Source of the DNA: Delphinus delphis
Taxonomy: Eukaryota; Chordata; Mammalia; Artiodactyla; Delphinidae
DNA: 64,000 bases
Assembly (NCBI RefSeq): GCF_949987515.2
Contig: NW_027192673.1
Span: forward strand, 615,001-679,000
Direction of reading: 5' to 3'
Position 1 is the stretch's first letter, and each line of letters begins with the position of its first letter. A program made the position numbers and the translations under genes. The notes beneath the pieces were generated by a model. The model searched no databases, had not been told where the DNA came from, and saw nothing but the letters and a program-made list of their open reading frames with translations. Positions 23,691 through 36,330 of the stretch are shown piece after piece.

Positions 23691-25270
23691 AACATTCCAG
23701 ACGCTTTACTAACACTCTCCCGATTTGGAGAGTCAGCGCATTTAAACTCCTGTTTGGCCCAGTTTGCAATTTCTGCGGAAGATGAACAGGAATAGGGAGA
23801 ACCAATGAGAGACTAGCTGGAGGTGTCTGGACGGGCAAATTTAACTCTCATTTCCCACCAGGAAGAGGAAATAACCAAAGGCTCAGCGTGCCATGCCGGA
23901 ACCAGATTAGGGCCTGAAGCCATCCTGCGGTGTTGCGGCCAGCTCACAAGAAAGCAAGTTGAAGAAAGGAGCTCAGGGGCACTGTAATTCACAAACCTGC
24001 AGAGTTATAAATGACAGCTATCGTCCAAAAATATACTGAAGTAAGGCTGCCAAGAGGACTTGAAAGCGGGGCAGAATTGCAGGAAACCGATTTCAGGAGG
24101 TAGACTGGAATTGCATTGAAAGCATAGGAAAAGAGGCAGAACGTCCACAATGATGCACTTGGCCAAAAAGGGCGTATGCGTTTTTTCCTGAATATATTCA
24201 GGAAAAAACGCATACGCACTTTTTGGCCAACCAAGCAAGCTTGCAAAGGAAATCTGCACTACAATGAAGTCTCACTTCCCCCCAGTGAAAAGGGCCATCT
24301 GAAAAAAGTGTAAAATCCAGAAAGGCAGGACAGGCCATGGAGAACTGGGAGCCTTGTTATGCTGATGGGTGGGATGTAAATTGCCAACAGACACTCGGGA
24401 GAAGTGTATGGTGTTTCCTGAAACATCTAAAAAACAAAGCAATAGAGCCTAGGGCACTTCCACTTATGGTCCTATAGCTTAGGGAAATTAAAATCAAAAA
24501 GACACAGCCACCCCAAAGTTTGGGACGCCTCTGTTTACAAGAACCTCGTTTACCGTACAAGTTCAGTATCACGGAAAGTGAAAAATGGATAAAGAAGTTG
24601 TGCTATTTACTTACAAAGCAATATCACTCAGCAATGAAATCTATGTCATCAGGCCCTTAGCAGCACAATGAGTGGATTCAGGTATGATGATTCTAACTGA
24701 AATAAGTCACACAGAAAAAGAAACATCATAAGATATCAGTAATACACGGAATGTAAACTTGGCTACACAGGAACTGAATTCCAAAACAAAACAGGGTCTC
24801 AAATTTAGAAAACCAACTTATGCTTGCTTAAGGGTAAAGGTGAGTTGGGGTGCTGCATAAAACCAGAGATTGAAATGAGCACAGATAAAGATCCTTAAGC
24901 CAAATATGGAATAGAGAAGAGCTACTCCTTGCTAAACGAAATGGACTCAACACCCCATATTAAACGCCTAAGACTGTACCTGACTAGTAAGTATCTTCAA
25001 ACCTATGGATTGCTATGTCTCCGAAAGAGAATCAAGCATGTGTACAGGGGCATAAACGCAGCAGTGATAGGATTGGAGAGGTTCGGTGAGCAAATGAAGA
25101 CCCTTTGAAGTCATATTGCATGGTACCCATTCCACGGGTTTCAACTACCAAGTTTTAAGGTATTCTTCCTTCAGCTAAAACATGCATGTGGAACCTAGAG
25201 TATGATCAACCATGTGATCGGGAGACGTGTTCAAATATGTCTCAGTTTTCGTACCCTGGTACTCGGGTGC
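23691..25270 (+). repeat. Satellite monomer U16 (1,580 bp, mosaic; enters the young block)
   Basis: Mosaic: 'cagtatcacgg' of subfamily I, then 'tatttacttacaaagcaatatc' of subfamily II, then subfamily I 'ccaaaac'. Hairpin 24,159-24,230 has one mismatch (cgcactttttgg). From about 24,991 ('gtatcttcaaacc') it carries the markers of the young block that follows. Confidence 0.95.
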
Positions 25271-26850
25271 AACATTCCAGACGCTTTAATAACACTCTCC
25301 CGACTTGGAGAGTCAGCGCCTTTAACCTCCTGTTTGGCCCAGTTTGCAATTTCTGCGGAAGATAAACAGGAATAGCGAGAACCAATGAGAGACTAGCTGG
25401 AGGTGTCTGGACGGGCAAATTTAACTCTCATTTCCCACCAGGAAAAGGAATTAACCAAAGGCTCAGCATGCCGTGCTGGAACCAGATTAGGGCTTGAAGC
25501 CATCCTGCGGTGTTGCGGCCAGCTCACAAGAAAGCGAGTTGAAGAAAGGAGCTCAGGGGCACTGTAATTCACAAACCTGCAGAGTTATAAATGACAGCTA
25601 TCGTCCAAAAATATACTGAAGTAAGGCTGCCAAGAGGACTTGAAAGCGGGGCAGAATTGCAGGAAACCGATTTCAGGAGGTAGACTGGAATTGCATTGAA
25701 AGTATAGGAAAAGAGGCAGAACGTCCACAATGATGCACTTGGCCAAAAAGGGCGTATGCGTTTTTCCCTGAATATATTCAGGAAAAAACGCATACGCCCT
25801 TTTTGGCCAACCAAGCAAGCTTGCAAAGGAAATTTGCACTACAATGAAGTCTCACTTCCCCCCGGTCAAAAGGGCCATCTGCAAAAAGTGTAAAATCCAG
25901 AAAGGCAGGACAGGCCATGGAGAACTGGGAGCCTTGTTATGCTGATGGGCGGGATGTAAATTGCCAACAGACACTCTGGAGAAGTGTATGGTGTTTCCTG
26001 AAACATCTAAGAAACAAAGCAACAGAGCCTAGGGCACTTCCACTTATGGTCCTATAGCTTAGGGAAATTAAAATCAAAAAGACACAGCCACCTCAAAGTT
26101 TGGAACGCCTCTGTTTACAAGAACCTCGTTTACCGTACAAGTTCAATATCACAGAAAGTGAAAAATGGATAAAGAACTTGTGGTACTTACGTACAATGCA
26201 GTATCACTCAGCAATGAAATCTATGTCTTCAGGCCCGTAGCAGCATAATGTGTGGATTCAGGTACAATGATTCTAACTGAAATAAGTCACACAGAAAAAG
26301 AAACATCATAAGATATCAGTAATACACGGAATGTAAACTTGGCTACACAGGAACTGAATTCCAAAACAGAACAGTGTCTCAAATTTAGAAAACCAACTTA
26401 TGCTTGCTTAAGGGGAAAGGTGAGTTGGGGTGCTGCATAAAACCAGAGATTGAAATGAGCACAGATAAAGTTCCTTAAGCCAAATATGGAATAGACAAGA
26501 GCTACTCCTTGCTCAACGAAAAGGACTCAACACCCCATATTAAACGCCTAAGAATGTACCTGACTAGTAAGTATCTTCAAACCTATGGATTGCTATGTCT
26601 CCGAAAGAGAATCAAGCATGTGTACAGGGGCATAAACGCAGCAGTGATAGGATTGGAGAGGTTCGGTGAGCAAATGAAGACCCTTTGAAGTCATGTTGCA
26701 TGGTACCCATTCCACGGGTTTCAACTACCAAGTTTTAAGGTATTCTTCCTTCAGCTAAAACATGCATGTGGAACCTAGAGTATGATCAACCATGTGATCG
26801 GGAGACGTGTTCAAATATGTCTCAGTTTTCGTACCCTGGTACTCGGGTGC
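25271..26850 (+). repeat. Satellite monomer U17 (1,580 bp, young block, type A)
   Basis: Young-block unit with the type A markers 'cacctcaaagttt' and 'ataatgtgtggattc' (also U19, U25). Hairpin 25,739-25,810 has the block-typical single mismatch (tttttccctg). Private change 'acagtgtctc'. Confidence 0.95.
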
Positions 26851-28430
26851 AACATTCCAGACGCTTTAATAACACTCTCCCGACTTGGAGAGTCAGCGCC
26901 TTTAACCTCCTGTTTGGCCCAGTTTGCAATTTCTGCGGAAGATAAACAGGAATAGCGAGAACCAATGAGAGACTAGCTGGAGGTGTCTGGACGGGCAAAT
27001 TTAACTCTCATTTCCCACCAGGAAAAGGAATTAACCAAAGGCTCAGCATGCCGTGCCGGAACCAGATTAGGGCCTGAAGCCATCCTGCGGTGTTGCGGCC
27101 AGCTCACAAGAAAGCGAGTTGAAGAAAGGAGCTCAGGGGCACTGTAATTCACAAACCTGCAGAGTTATAAATGACAGCTATCGTCCAAAAATATACTGAA
27201 GTAAGGCTGCCAAGAGGACTTAAATGCGGGGCAGAATTGCAGGAAACTGATTTCAGGAGGTAGACTGGAATTACATTGAAAGCATAGGAAAAGAGGCAGA
27301 GCATCCACAATGATGCACTTGGCCAAAAAGGGCGTATGCGTTTTTTCCTGAATATATTCAGGAAAAAACGCATACGCCCTTTTTGGCCAACCAAGCAAGC
27401 TTGCAAAGGAAATCTGCACTACAATGAAGTCTCACTTCCCCCCGGTCAAAAGGGCCATCTGCAAAAAGTGTAAAATCCAGAAAGGCAGGACAGGCCATGG
27501 AGAACTGGGAGCCTTGTTATGCTGATGGGCGGGATGTAAATTGCCAACAGACACTCTGGAGAAGTGTATGGTGTTTCCTGAAACATCTAAGAAACAAAGC
27601 AACAGAGCCTAGGGCACTTCCACTTATGGTCCTATAGCTTAGGGAAATTAAAATCAAAAAGACACAGCCACCCCAAAGTTTGGAACACCTCTGTTTACAA
27701 GAACCTCGTTTACCGTACAAGTTCAATATCACAGAAAGTGAAAAATGGATAAAGAACTTGTGGTACTTACGTACAATGCAGTATCACTCAGCAATGAAAT
27801 CTATGTCTTCAGGCCCATAGCAGCATAATGAGTGGATTCAGGTACAATGATTCTAACTGAAATAAGTCACACAGAAAAAGAAACATCATAAGATATCAGT
27901 AATACACGGAATGTAAACTTGGCTACACAGGAACTGAATTCCAAAACAGAACAGGGTCTCAAATTTAGAAAACCAACTTATGCTTGCTTAAGGGGAAAGG
28001 TGAGTTGGGGTGCTGCATAAAACCAGAGATTGAAATGAGCACAGATAAAGTTCCTTAAGCCAAATATGGAATAGACAAGAGCTACTCCTTGCTCAACGAA
28101 AAGGACTCAACACCCCATATTAAACGCCTAAGAATGTACCTGACTAGTAAGTATCTTCAAACCTATGGATTGCTATGTCTCCGAAAGAGAATCAAGCATG
28201 TGTACAGGGGCATAAACGCAGCAGTGATAGGATTGGAGAGGTTCGGTGAGCAAATGAAGACCCTTTGAAGTCATGTTGCATGGTACCCATTCCACGGGTT
28301 ACAACTACCAAGTTTTAAGGTATTCTTCCTTCAGCTAAAACATGCATGTGGAACCTAGAGTATGATCAACCATGTGATCGGGAGACGTGTTCAAATATGT
28401 CTCAGTTTTCGTACCCTGGTACTCGGGTGC
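26851..28430 (+). repeat. Satellite monomer U18 (1,580 bp, young block, type B)
   Basis: Type B markers are 'acttaaatgcggg', 'ttacattgaaagc' and 'gcatccacaatg'. Hairpin 27,319-27,390 is perfect, unlike neighbouring block units. U24, 9,480 bp to the right, shows no difference from it by eye. Confidence 0.95.
27319..27390. repeat. 72-bp perfect palindrome of U18
   Basis: Perfect stem inside the young block, where most units carry a single mismatch (tttttccctg). Confidence 0.9.
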
Positions 28431-30010
28431 AACATTCCAGACGCTTTAATAACACTCTCCCGACTTGGAGAGTCAGCGCCTTTAACCTCCTGTTTGGCCC
28501 AGTTTGCAATTTCTGCGGAAGATAAACAGGAATAGCGAGAACCAATGAGAGACTAGCTGGAGGTGTCTGGACGGGCAAATTTAACTCTCATTTCCCACCA
28601 GGAAAAGGAATTAACCAAAGGCTCAGCATGCCGTGCCGGAACCAGATTAGGACCTGAAGCCATCCTGCGGTGTTGCGGCCAGCTCACAAGAAAGCGAGTT
28701 GTAGAAAGGAGCTCAGGGGCACTGTAATTCACAAACCTGCAGAGTTATAAATGACAGCTATCGTCCAAAAATATACTGAAGTAAGGCTGCCAAGAGGACT
28801 TGAAAGCGGGGCAGAATTGCAGGAAACCGATTTCAGGAGGTAGACTGGAATTGCATTGAAAGTATAGGAAAAGAGGCAGAACGTCCACAATGATGCACTT
28901 GGCCAAAAAGGGCGTATGCGTTTTTCCCTGAATATATTCAGGAAAAAACGCATACGCCCTTTTTGGCCAACCAAGCAAGCTTGCAAAGGAAATTTGCACT
29001 ACAATGAAGTCTCACTTCCCCCCGGTCAAAAGGGCCATCTGCAAAAAGTGTAAAATCCAGAAAGGCAGGACAGGCCATGGAGAACTGGGAGCCTTGTTAT
29101 GCTGATGGGCGGGATGTAAATTGCCAACAGACACTCTGGAGAAGTGTATGGTGTTTCCTGAAACATCTAAGAAACAAAGCAACAGAGCCTAGGGCACTTC
29201 CACTTATGGTCCTATAGCTTAGGGAAATTAAAATCAAAAAGACACAGCCACCTCAAAGTTTGGAACGCCTCTGTTTACAAGAACCTCGTTTACCGTACAA
29301 GTTCAATATCACAGAAAGTGAAAAATGGATAAAGAACTTGTGGTACTTACGTACAATGCAGTATCACTCAGCAATGAAATCTATGTCTTCAGGCCCGTAG
29401 CAGCATAATGTGTGGATTCAGGTACAATGATTCTAACTGAAATAAGTCACACAGAAAAAGAAACATCATAAGATATCAGTAATACACGGAATGTAAACTT
29501 GGCTACACAGGAACTGAATTCCAAAACAGAACAGGGTCTCAAATTTAGAAAACCAACTTATGCTTGCTTAAGGGGAAAGGTGAGTTGGGGTGCTGCATAA
29601 AACCAGAGATTGAAATGAGCACAGATAAAGTTCCTTAAGCCAAATATGGAATAGACAAGAGCTACTCCTTGCTCAACGAAAAGGACTCAACACCCCATAT
29701 TAAACGCCTAAGAATGTACCTGACTAGTAAGTATCTTCAAACCTATGGATTGCTATGTCTCCGAAAGAGAATCAAGCATGTGTACAGGGGCATAAACGCA
29801 GCAGTGATAGGATTGGAGAGGTTCGGTGAGCAAATGAAGACCCTTTGAAGTCATGTTGCATGGTACCCATTCCACGGGTTTCAACTACCAAGTTTTAAGG
29901 TATTCTTCCTTCAGCTAAAACATGCATGTGGAACCTAGAGTATGATCAACCATGTGATCGGGAGACGTGTTCAAATATGTCTCAGTTTTCGTACCCTGGT
30001 ACTCGGGTGC
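28431..30010 (+). repeat. Satellite monomer U19 (1,580 bp, young block, type A)
   Basis: Type A. Hairpin 28,899-28,970 with the block mismatch. Differs from U25 (offset 9,480) at a single base that I could find: T at 28,702 against A at 38,182. Confidence 0.95.
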
Positions 30011-31590
30011 AACATTCCAGACGCTTTAATAACACTCTCCCGACTTGGAGAGTCAGCGCCTTTAACCTCCTGTTTGGCCCAGTTTGCAATTTCTGCGGAA
30101 GATAAACAGGAATAGCGAGAACCAATGAGAGACTAGCTGGAGGTGTCTGGACGGGCAAATTTAACTCTCATTTCCCACCAGGAAAAGGAATTAACCAAAG
30201 GCTCAGCATGCCGTGCCGGAACCAGATTAGGGCCTGAAGCCATCCTGCGGTGTTGCGGCCAGCTCACAAGAAAGCGAGTTGAAGAAAGGAGCTCAGGGGC
30301 ACTGTAATTCACAAACCTGCAGAGTTATAAATGACAGCTATCGTCCAAAAATATACTGAAGTAAGGCTGCCAAGAGGACTTGAAAGCGGGGCAGAATTGC
30401 AGGAAACCGATTTCAGGAGGTAGACTGGAATTGCATTGAAAGTATAGGAAAAGAGGCAGAACGTCCACAATGATGCACTTGGCCAAAAAGGGCGTATGCG
30501 TTTTTCCCTGAATATATTCAGGAAAAAACGCATACGCCCTTTTTGGCCAACCAAGCAAGCTTGCAAAGGAAATTTGCACTACAATGAAGTCTCACTTCCC
30601 CCCGGTCAAAAGGGCCATCTGCAAAAAGTGTAAAATCCAGAAAGGCAGGACAGGCCATGGAGAACTGGGAGCCTTGTTATGCTGATGGGCGGGATGTAAA
30701 TTGCCAACAGACACTCTGGAGAAGTGTATGGTGTTTCCTGAAACATCTAAGAAACAAAGCAACAGAGCCTAGGGCACTTCCACTTATGGTCCTATAGCTT
30801 AGGGAAATTAAAATCAAAAAGACACAGCCACCCCAAAGTTTGGAACGCCTCTGTTTACAAGAACCTCGTTTACCGTACAAGTTCAATATCACAGAAAGTG
30901 AAAAATGGATAAAGAACTTGTGGTACTTACGTACAATGCAGTATCACTCAGCAATGAAATCTATGTCTTCAGGCCCGTAGCAGCATAATGAGTGGATTCA
31001 GGTACAATGATTCTAACTGAAATAAGTCACACAGAAAAAGAAACATCATAAGATATCAGTAATACACGGAACGTAAACTTGGCTACACAGGAACTGAATT
31101 CCAAAACAGAACAGGGTCTCAAATTTAGAAAACCAACTTATGCTTGCTTAAGGGGAAAGGTGAGTTGGGGTGCTGCATAAAACCAGAGATTGAAATGAGC
31201 ACAGATAAAGTTCCTTAAGCCAAATATGGAATAGACAAGAGCTACTCCTTGCTCAACGAAAAGGACTCAACACCCCATATTAAACGCCTAAGAATGTACC
31301 TGACTAGTAAGTATCTTCAAACCTATGGATTGCTATGTCTCCGAAAGAGAATCAAGCATGTGTACAGGGGCATAAACGCAGCAGTGATAGGATTGGAGAG
31401 GTTCGGTGAGCAAATGAAGACCCTTTGAAGTCATGTTGCATGGTACCCATTCCACGGGTTACAACTACCAAGTTTTAAGGTATTCTTCCTTCAGCTAAAA
31501 CATGCATGTGGAACCTAGAGTATGATCAACCATGTGATCGGGAGACGTGTTCAAATATGTCTCAGTTTTCGTACCCTGGTACTCGGGTGC
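30011..31590 (+). repeat. Satellite monomer U20 (1,580 bp, young block, type C)
   Basis: Type C. Hairpin 30,479-30,550. The left part to 30,551 matches U26 at offset 9,480. From 30,978 the right part matches U27 at offset 11,060, including the rare 'ggaacgtaaactt' near 31,070. Confidence 0.95.
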
Positions 31591-33040
31591 AACATTCCAG
31601 ACGCTTTAATAACACTCTCCCGACTTGGAGAGTCAGCGCCTTTAACCTCCTGTTTGGCCCAGTTTGCAATTTCTGCGGAAGATAAACAGGAATAGCGAGA
31701 ACCAATGAGAGACTAGCTGGAGGTGTCTGGACGGGCAAATTTAACTCTCATTTCCCACCAGGAAAAGGAATTAACCAAAGGCTCAGCATGCCGTGCCGGA
31801 ACCAGATTAGGGCCTGAAGCCATCCTGCGGTGTTGCGGCCAGCTCACAAGAAAGCGAGTTGAAGAAAGGAGCTCAGGGGCACTGTAATTCACAAACCTGC
31901 AGAGTTATAAATGACAGCTATCGTCCAAAAATATACTGAAGTAAGGCTGCCAAGAGGACTTGAAAGCGGGGCAGAATTGCAGGAAATCGATTTCAGGAGG
32001 TAGACTGGAATTGCATTGAAAGTATAGGAAAAGAGGCAGAACGTCCACAATGATGCACTTGGCCAAAAAGGGCGTATGCGTTTTTCCCTGAATATATTCA
32101 GGAAAAAACGCATACGCCCTTTTTGGCCAACGAAGCAAGCTTGCAAAGGAAATTTGCACTACAATGAAGTCTCACTTCCCCCCGGTCAAAAGGGCCATCT
32201 GCAAAAAGTGTAAAATCCAGAAAGGCAGGACAGGCCATGGAGAACTGGGAGCCTTGTTATGCTGATGGGCGGGATGTAAATTGCCAACAGACACTCGGGA
32301 GAAGTGTATGGTGTTTCCTGAAACATCTAAAAAACAAAGCAACAGAGCCTAGGGCACTTCCACTTATGGTCCTATAGCTTAGGGAAATTAAAATCAAAAA
32401 GACACAGCCACCCCAAAGTTTGGAACGCCTCTGTTTACAAGAACCTCGTTTACCGTACAAGTTCAATATCACAGAAAGTGAAAAATGGATAAAGAACTTG
32501 TGGTACTTACGTACAATGCAGTATCACTCAGCAATGAAATCTATGTCTTCAGGCCCGTAGCAGCACAATGAGTGGATTCAGGTATGATGATTCTAACTGA
32601 AATAAGTCACACAGAAAAAGAAACATCATAAGATATCAGTAATACATGGAATGTAAACTTGGCTACACAGGAACTGAATTCCAAAACAGAACAGGGTCTC
32701 AAATTTAGAAAACCAACTTATGCTTGCTTAAGGGGAAAGGTGAGTTGGGGTGCTGCATAAAACCAGAGATTGAAATGAGCACAGATAAAGTTCCTTAAGC
32801 CAAATATGGAATAGACAAGAGCTACTCCTTGCTCAACGAAAAGGACTCAACACCCCATATTAAACGCCTAAGAATGTACCTGACTAGTAAGTATCTTCAA
32901 ACCTATGGATTGCTATGTCTCCGAAAGAGAATCAAGCATGTGTACAGGGGCATAAACGCAGCAGTGATAGGATTGGAGAGGTTCGGTGAGCAAATGAAGA
33001 CCCTTTGAAGTCATGTTGCATGGTACCCATTCCACGGGTT
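30978..33040 (+). repeat. Left copy of a 2,063-bp internal duplication
   Basis: Matches 42,038-44,100 at offset 11,060 (seven monomers), with one difference found (32,455/43,515). Bounded by differences at 30,977/42,037 and 33,041/44,101. Confidence 0.85.
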
Positions 33041-33170
33041 ACAACTACCAAGTTTTAAGGTATTCTTCCTTCAGCTAAAACATGCATGTGGAACCTAGAG
33101 TATGATCAACCATGTGATCGGGAGACGTGTTCAAATATGTCTCAGTTTTCGTACCCTGGTACTCGGGTGC
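31591..33170 (+). repeat. Satellite monomer U21 (1,580 bp, young block, type D)
   Basis: Type D markers are 'aggaaatcgattt', 'ggccaacgaagc', 'gcagcacaatg' and 'aatacatggaatg'. Hairpin 32,059-32,130 with the block mismatch. First of three consecutive D units without visible differences. Confidence 0.95.
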
Positions 33171-34750
33171 AACATTCCAGACGCTTTAATAACACTCTCC
33201 CGACTTGGAGAGTCAGCGCCTTTAACCTCCTGTTTGGCCCAGTTTGCAATTTCTGCGGAAGATAAACAGGAATAGCGAGAACCAATGAGAGACTAGCTGG
33301 AGGTGTCTGGACGGGCAAATTTAACTCTCATTTCCCACCAGGAAAAGGAATTAACCAAAGGCTCAGCATGCCGTGCCGGAACCAGATTAGGGCCTGAAGC
33401 CATCCTGCGGTGTTGCGGCCAGCTCACAAGAAAGCGAGTTGAAGAAAGGAGCTCAGGGGCACTGTAATTCACAAACCTGCAGAGTTATAAATGACAGCTA
33501 TCGTCCAAAAATATACTGAAGTAAGGCTGCCAAGAGGACTTGAAAGCGGGGCAGAATTGCAGGAAATCGATTTCAGGAGGTAGACTGGAATTGCATTGAA
33601 AGTATAGGAAAAGAGGCAGAACGTCCACAATGATGCACTTGGCCAAAAAGGGCGTATGCGTTTTTCCCTGAATATATTCAGGAAAAAACGCATACGCCCT
33701 TTTTGGCCAACGAAGCAAGCTTGCAAAGGAAATTTGCACTACAATGAAGTCTCACTTCCCCCCGGTCAAAAGGGCCATCTGCAAAAAGTGTAAAATCCAG
33801 AAAGGCAGGACAGGCCATGGAGAACTGGGAGCCTTGTTATGCTGATGGGCGGGATGTAAATTGCCAACAGACACTCGGGAGAAGTGTATGGTGTTTCCTG
33901 AAACATCTAAAAAACAAAGCAACAGAGCCTAGGGCACTTCCACTTATGGTCCTATAGCTTAGGGAAATTAAAATCAAAAAGACACAGCCACCCCAAAGTT
34001 TGGAACGCCTCTGTTTACAAGAACCTCGTTTACCGTACAAGTTCAATATCACAGAAAGTGAAAAATGGATAAAGAACTTGTGGTACTTACGTACAATGCA
34101 GTATCACTCAGCAATGAAATCTATGTCTTCAGGCCCGTAGCAGCACAATGAGTGGATTCAGGTATGATGATTCTAACTGAAATAAGTCACACAGAAAAAG
34201 AAACATCATAAGATATCAGTAATACATGGAATGTAAACTTGGCTACACAGGAACTGAATTCCAAAACAGAACAGGGTCTCAAATTTAGAAAACCAACTTA
34301 TGCTTGCTTAAGGGGAAAGGTGAGTTGGGGTGCTGCATAAAACCAGAGATTGAAATGAGCACAGATAAAGTTCCTTAAGCCAAATATGGAATAGACAAGA
34401 GCTACTCCTTGCTCAACGAAAAGGACTCAACACCCCATATTAAACGCCTAAGAATGTACCTGACTAGTAAGTATCTTCAAACCTATGGATTGCTATGTCT
34501 CCGAAAGAGAATCAAGCATGTGTACAGGGGCATAAACGCAGCAGTGATAGGATTGGAGAGGTTCGGTGAGCAAATGAAGACCCTTTGAAGTCATGTTGCA
34601 TGGTACCCATTCCACGGGTTACAACTACCAAGTTTTAAGGTATTCTTCCTTCAGCTAAAACATGCATGTGGAACCTAGAGTATGATCAACCATGTGATCG
34701 GGAGACGTGTTCAAATATGTCTCAGTTTTCGTACCCTGGTACTCGGGTGC
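33171..34750 (+). repeat. Satellite monomer U22 (1,580 bp, young block, type D)
   Basis: Type D. I see no difference from U21 or U23. Hairpin 33,639-33,710. Confidence 0.95.
33711..34510 (+). mobile_element. Decayed L1 3' end in U22 (young block example)
   Basis: Same L1-derived segment in a young-block unit, with landmark motifs in the same order. The block-specific bases here (ctatgtcttc, aaggactcaa, gtatcttcaa) postdate the L1 decay because they occur in only this part of the array. Confidence 0.78.
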
Positions 34751-36330
34751 AACATTCCAGACGCTTTAATAACACTCTCCCGACTTGGAGAGTCAGCGCC
34801 TTTAACCTCCTGTTTGGCCCAGTTTGCAATTTCTGCGGAAGATAAACAGGAATAGCGAGAACCAATGAGAGACTAGCTGGAGGTGTCTGGACGGGCAAAT
34901 TTAACTCTCATTTCCCACCAGGAAAAGGAATTAACCAAAGGCTCAGCATGCCGTGCCGGAACCAGATTAGGGCCTGAAGCCATCCTGCGGTGTTGCGGCC
35001 AGCTCACAAGAAAGCGAGTTGAAGAAAGGAGCTCAGGGGCACTGTAATTCACAAACCTGCAGAGTTATAAATGACAGCTATCGTCCAAAAATATACTGAA
35101 GTAAGGCTGCCAAGAGGACTTGAAAGCGGGGCAGAATTGCAGGAAATCGATTTCAGGAGGTAGACTGGAATTGCATTGAAAGTATAGGAAAAGAGGCAGA
35201 ACGTCCACAATGATGCACTTGGCCAAAAAGGGCGTATGCGTTTTTCCCTGAATATATTCAGGAAAAAACGCATACGCCCTTTTTGGCCAACGAAGCAAGC
35301 TTGCAAAGGAAATTTGCACTACAATGAAGTCTCACTTCCCCCCGGTCAAAAGGGCCATCTGCAAAAAGTGTAAAATCCAGAAAGGCAGGACAGGCCATGG
35401 AGAACTGGGAGCCTTGTTATGCTGATGGGCGGGATGTAAATTGCCAACAGACACTCGGGAGAAGTGTATGGTGTTTCCTGAAACATCTAAAAAACAAAGC
35501 AACAGAGCCTAGGGCACTTCCACTTATGGTCCTATAGCTTAGGGAAATTAAAATCAAAAAGACACAGCCACCCCAAAGTTTGGAACGCCTCTGTTTACAA
35601 GAACCTCGTTTACCGTACAAGTTCAATATCACAGAAAGTGAAAAATGGATAAAGAACTTGTGGTACTTACGTACAATGCAGTATCACTCAGCAATGAAAT
35701 CTATGTCTTCAGGCCCGTAGCAGCACAATGAGTGGATTCAGGTATGATGATTCTAACTGAAATAAGTCACACAGAAAAAGAAACATCATAAGATATCAGT
35801 AATACATGGAATGTAAACTTGGCTACACAGGAACTGAATTCCAAAACAGAACAGGGTCTCAAATTTAGAAAACCAACTTATGCTTGCTTAAGGGGAAAGG
35901 TGAGTTGGGGTGCTGCATAAAACCAGAGATTGAAATGAGCACAGATAAAGTTCCTTAAGCCAAATATGGAATAGACAAGAGCTACTCCTTGCTCAACGAA
36001 AAGGACTCAACACCCCATATTAAACGCCTAAGAATGTACCTGACTAGTAAGTATCTTCAAACCTATGGATTGCTATGTCTCCGAAAGAGAATCAAGCATG
36101 TGTACAGGGGCATAAACGCAGCAGTGATAGGATTGGAGAGGTTCGGTGAGCAAATGAAGACCCTTTGAAGTCATGTTGCATGGTACCCATTCCACGGGTT
36201 ACAACTACCAAGTTTTAAGGTATTCTTCCTTCAGCTAAAACATGCATGTGGAACCTAGAGTATGATCAACCATGTGATCGGGAGACGTGTTCAAATATGT
36301 CTCAGTTTTCGTACCCTGGTACTCGGGTGC
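34751..36330 (+). repeat. Satellite monomer U23 (1,580 bp, young block, type D)
   Basis: Type D. I see no difference from U21 or U22. Hairpin 35,219-35,290. Identity with the following unit continues to 36,701, where type B begins. Confidence 0.95.

Larger units (their letters stand above)
26722..30551 (+). repeat. Left copy of a 3,830-bp internal duplication
   Basis: Matches 36,202-40,031 at offset 9,480 (six monomers). I found one difference, at 28,702. Flanking bases differ at 26,721/36,201 and 30,552/40,032. It includes the distinctive U18 and U19. Confidence 0.88.
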
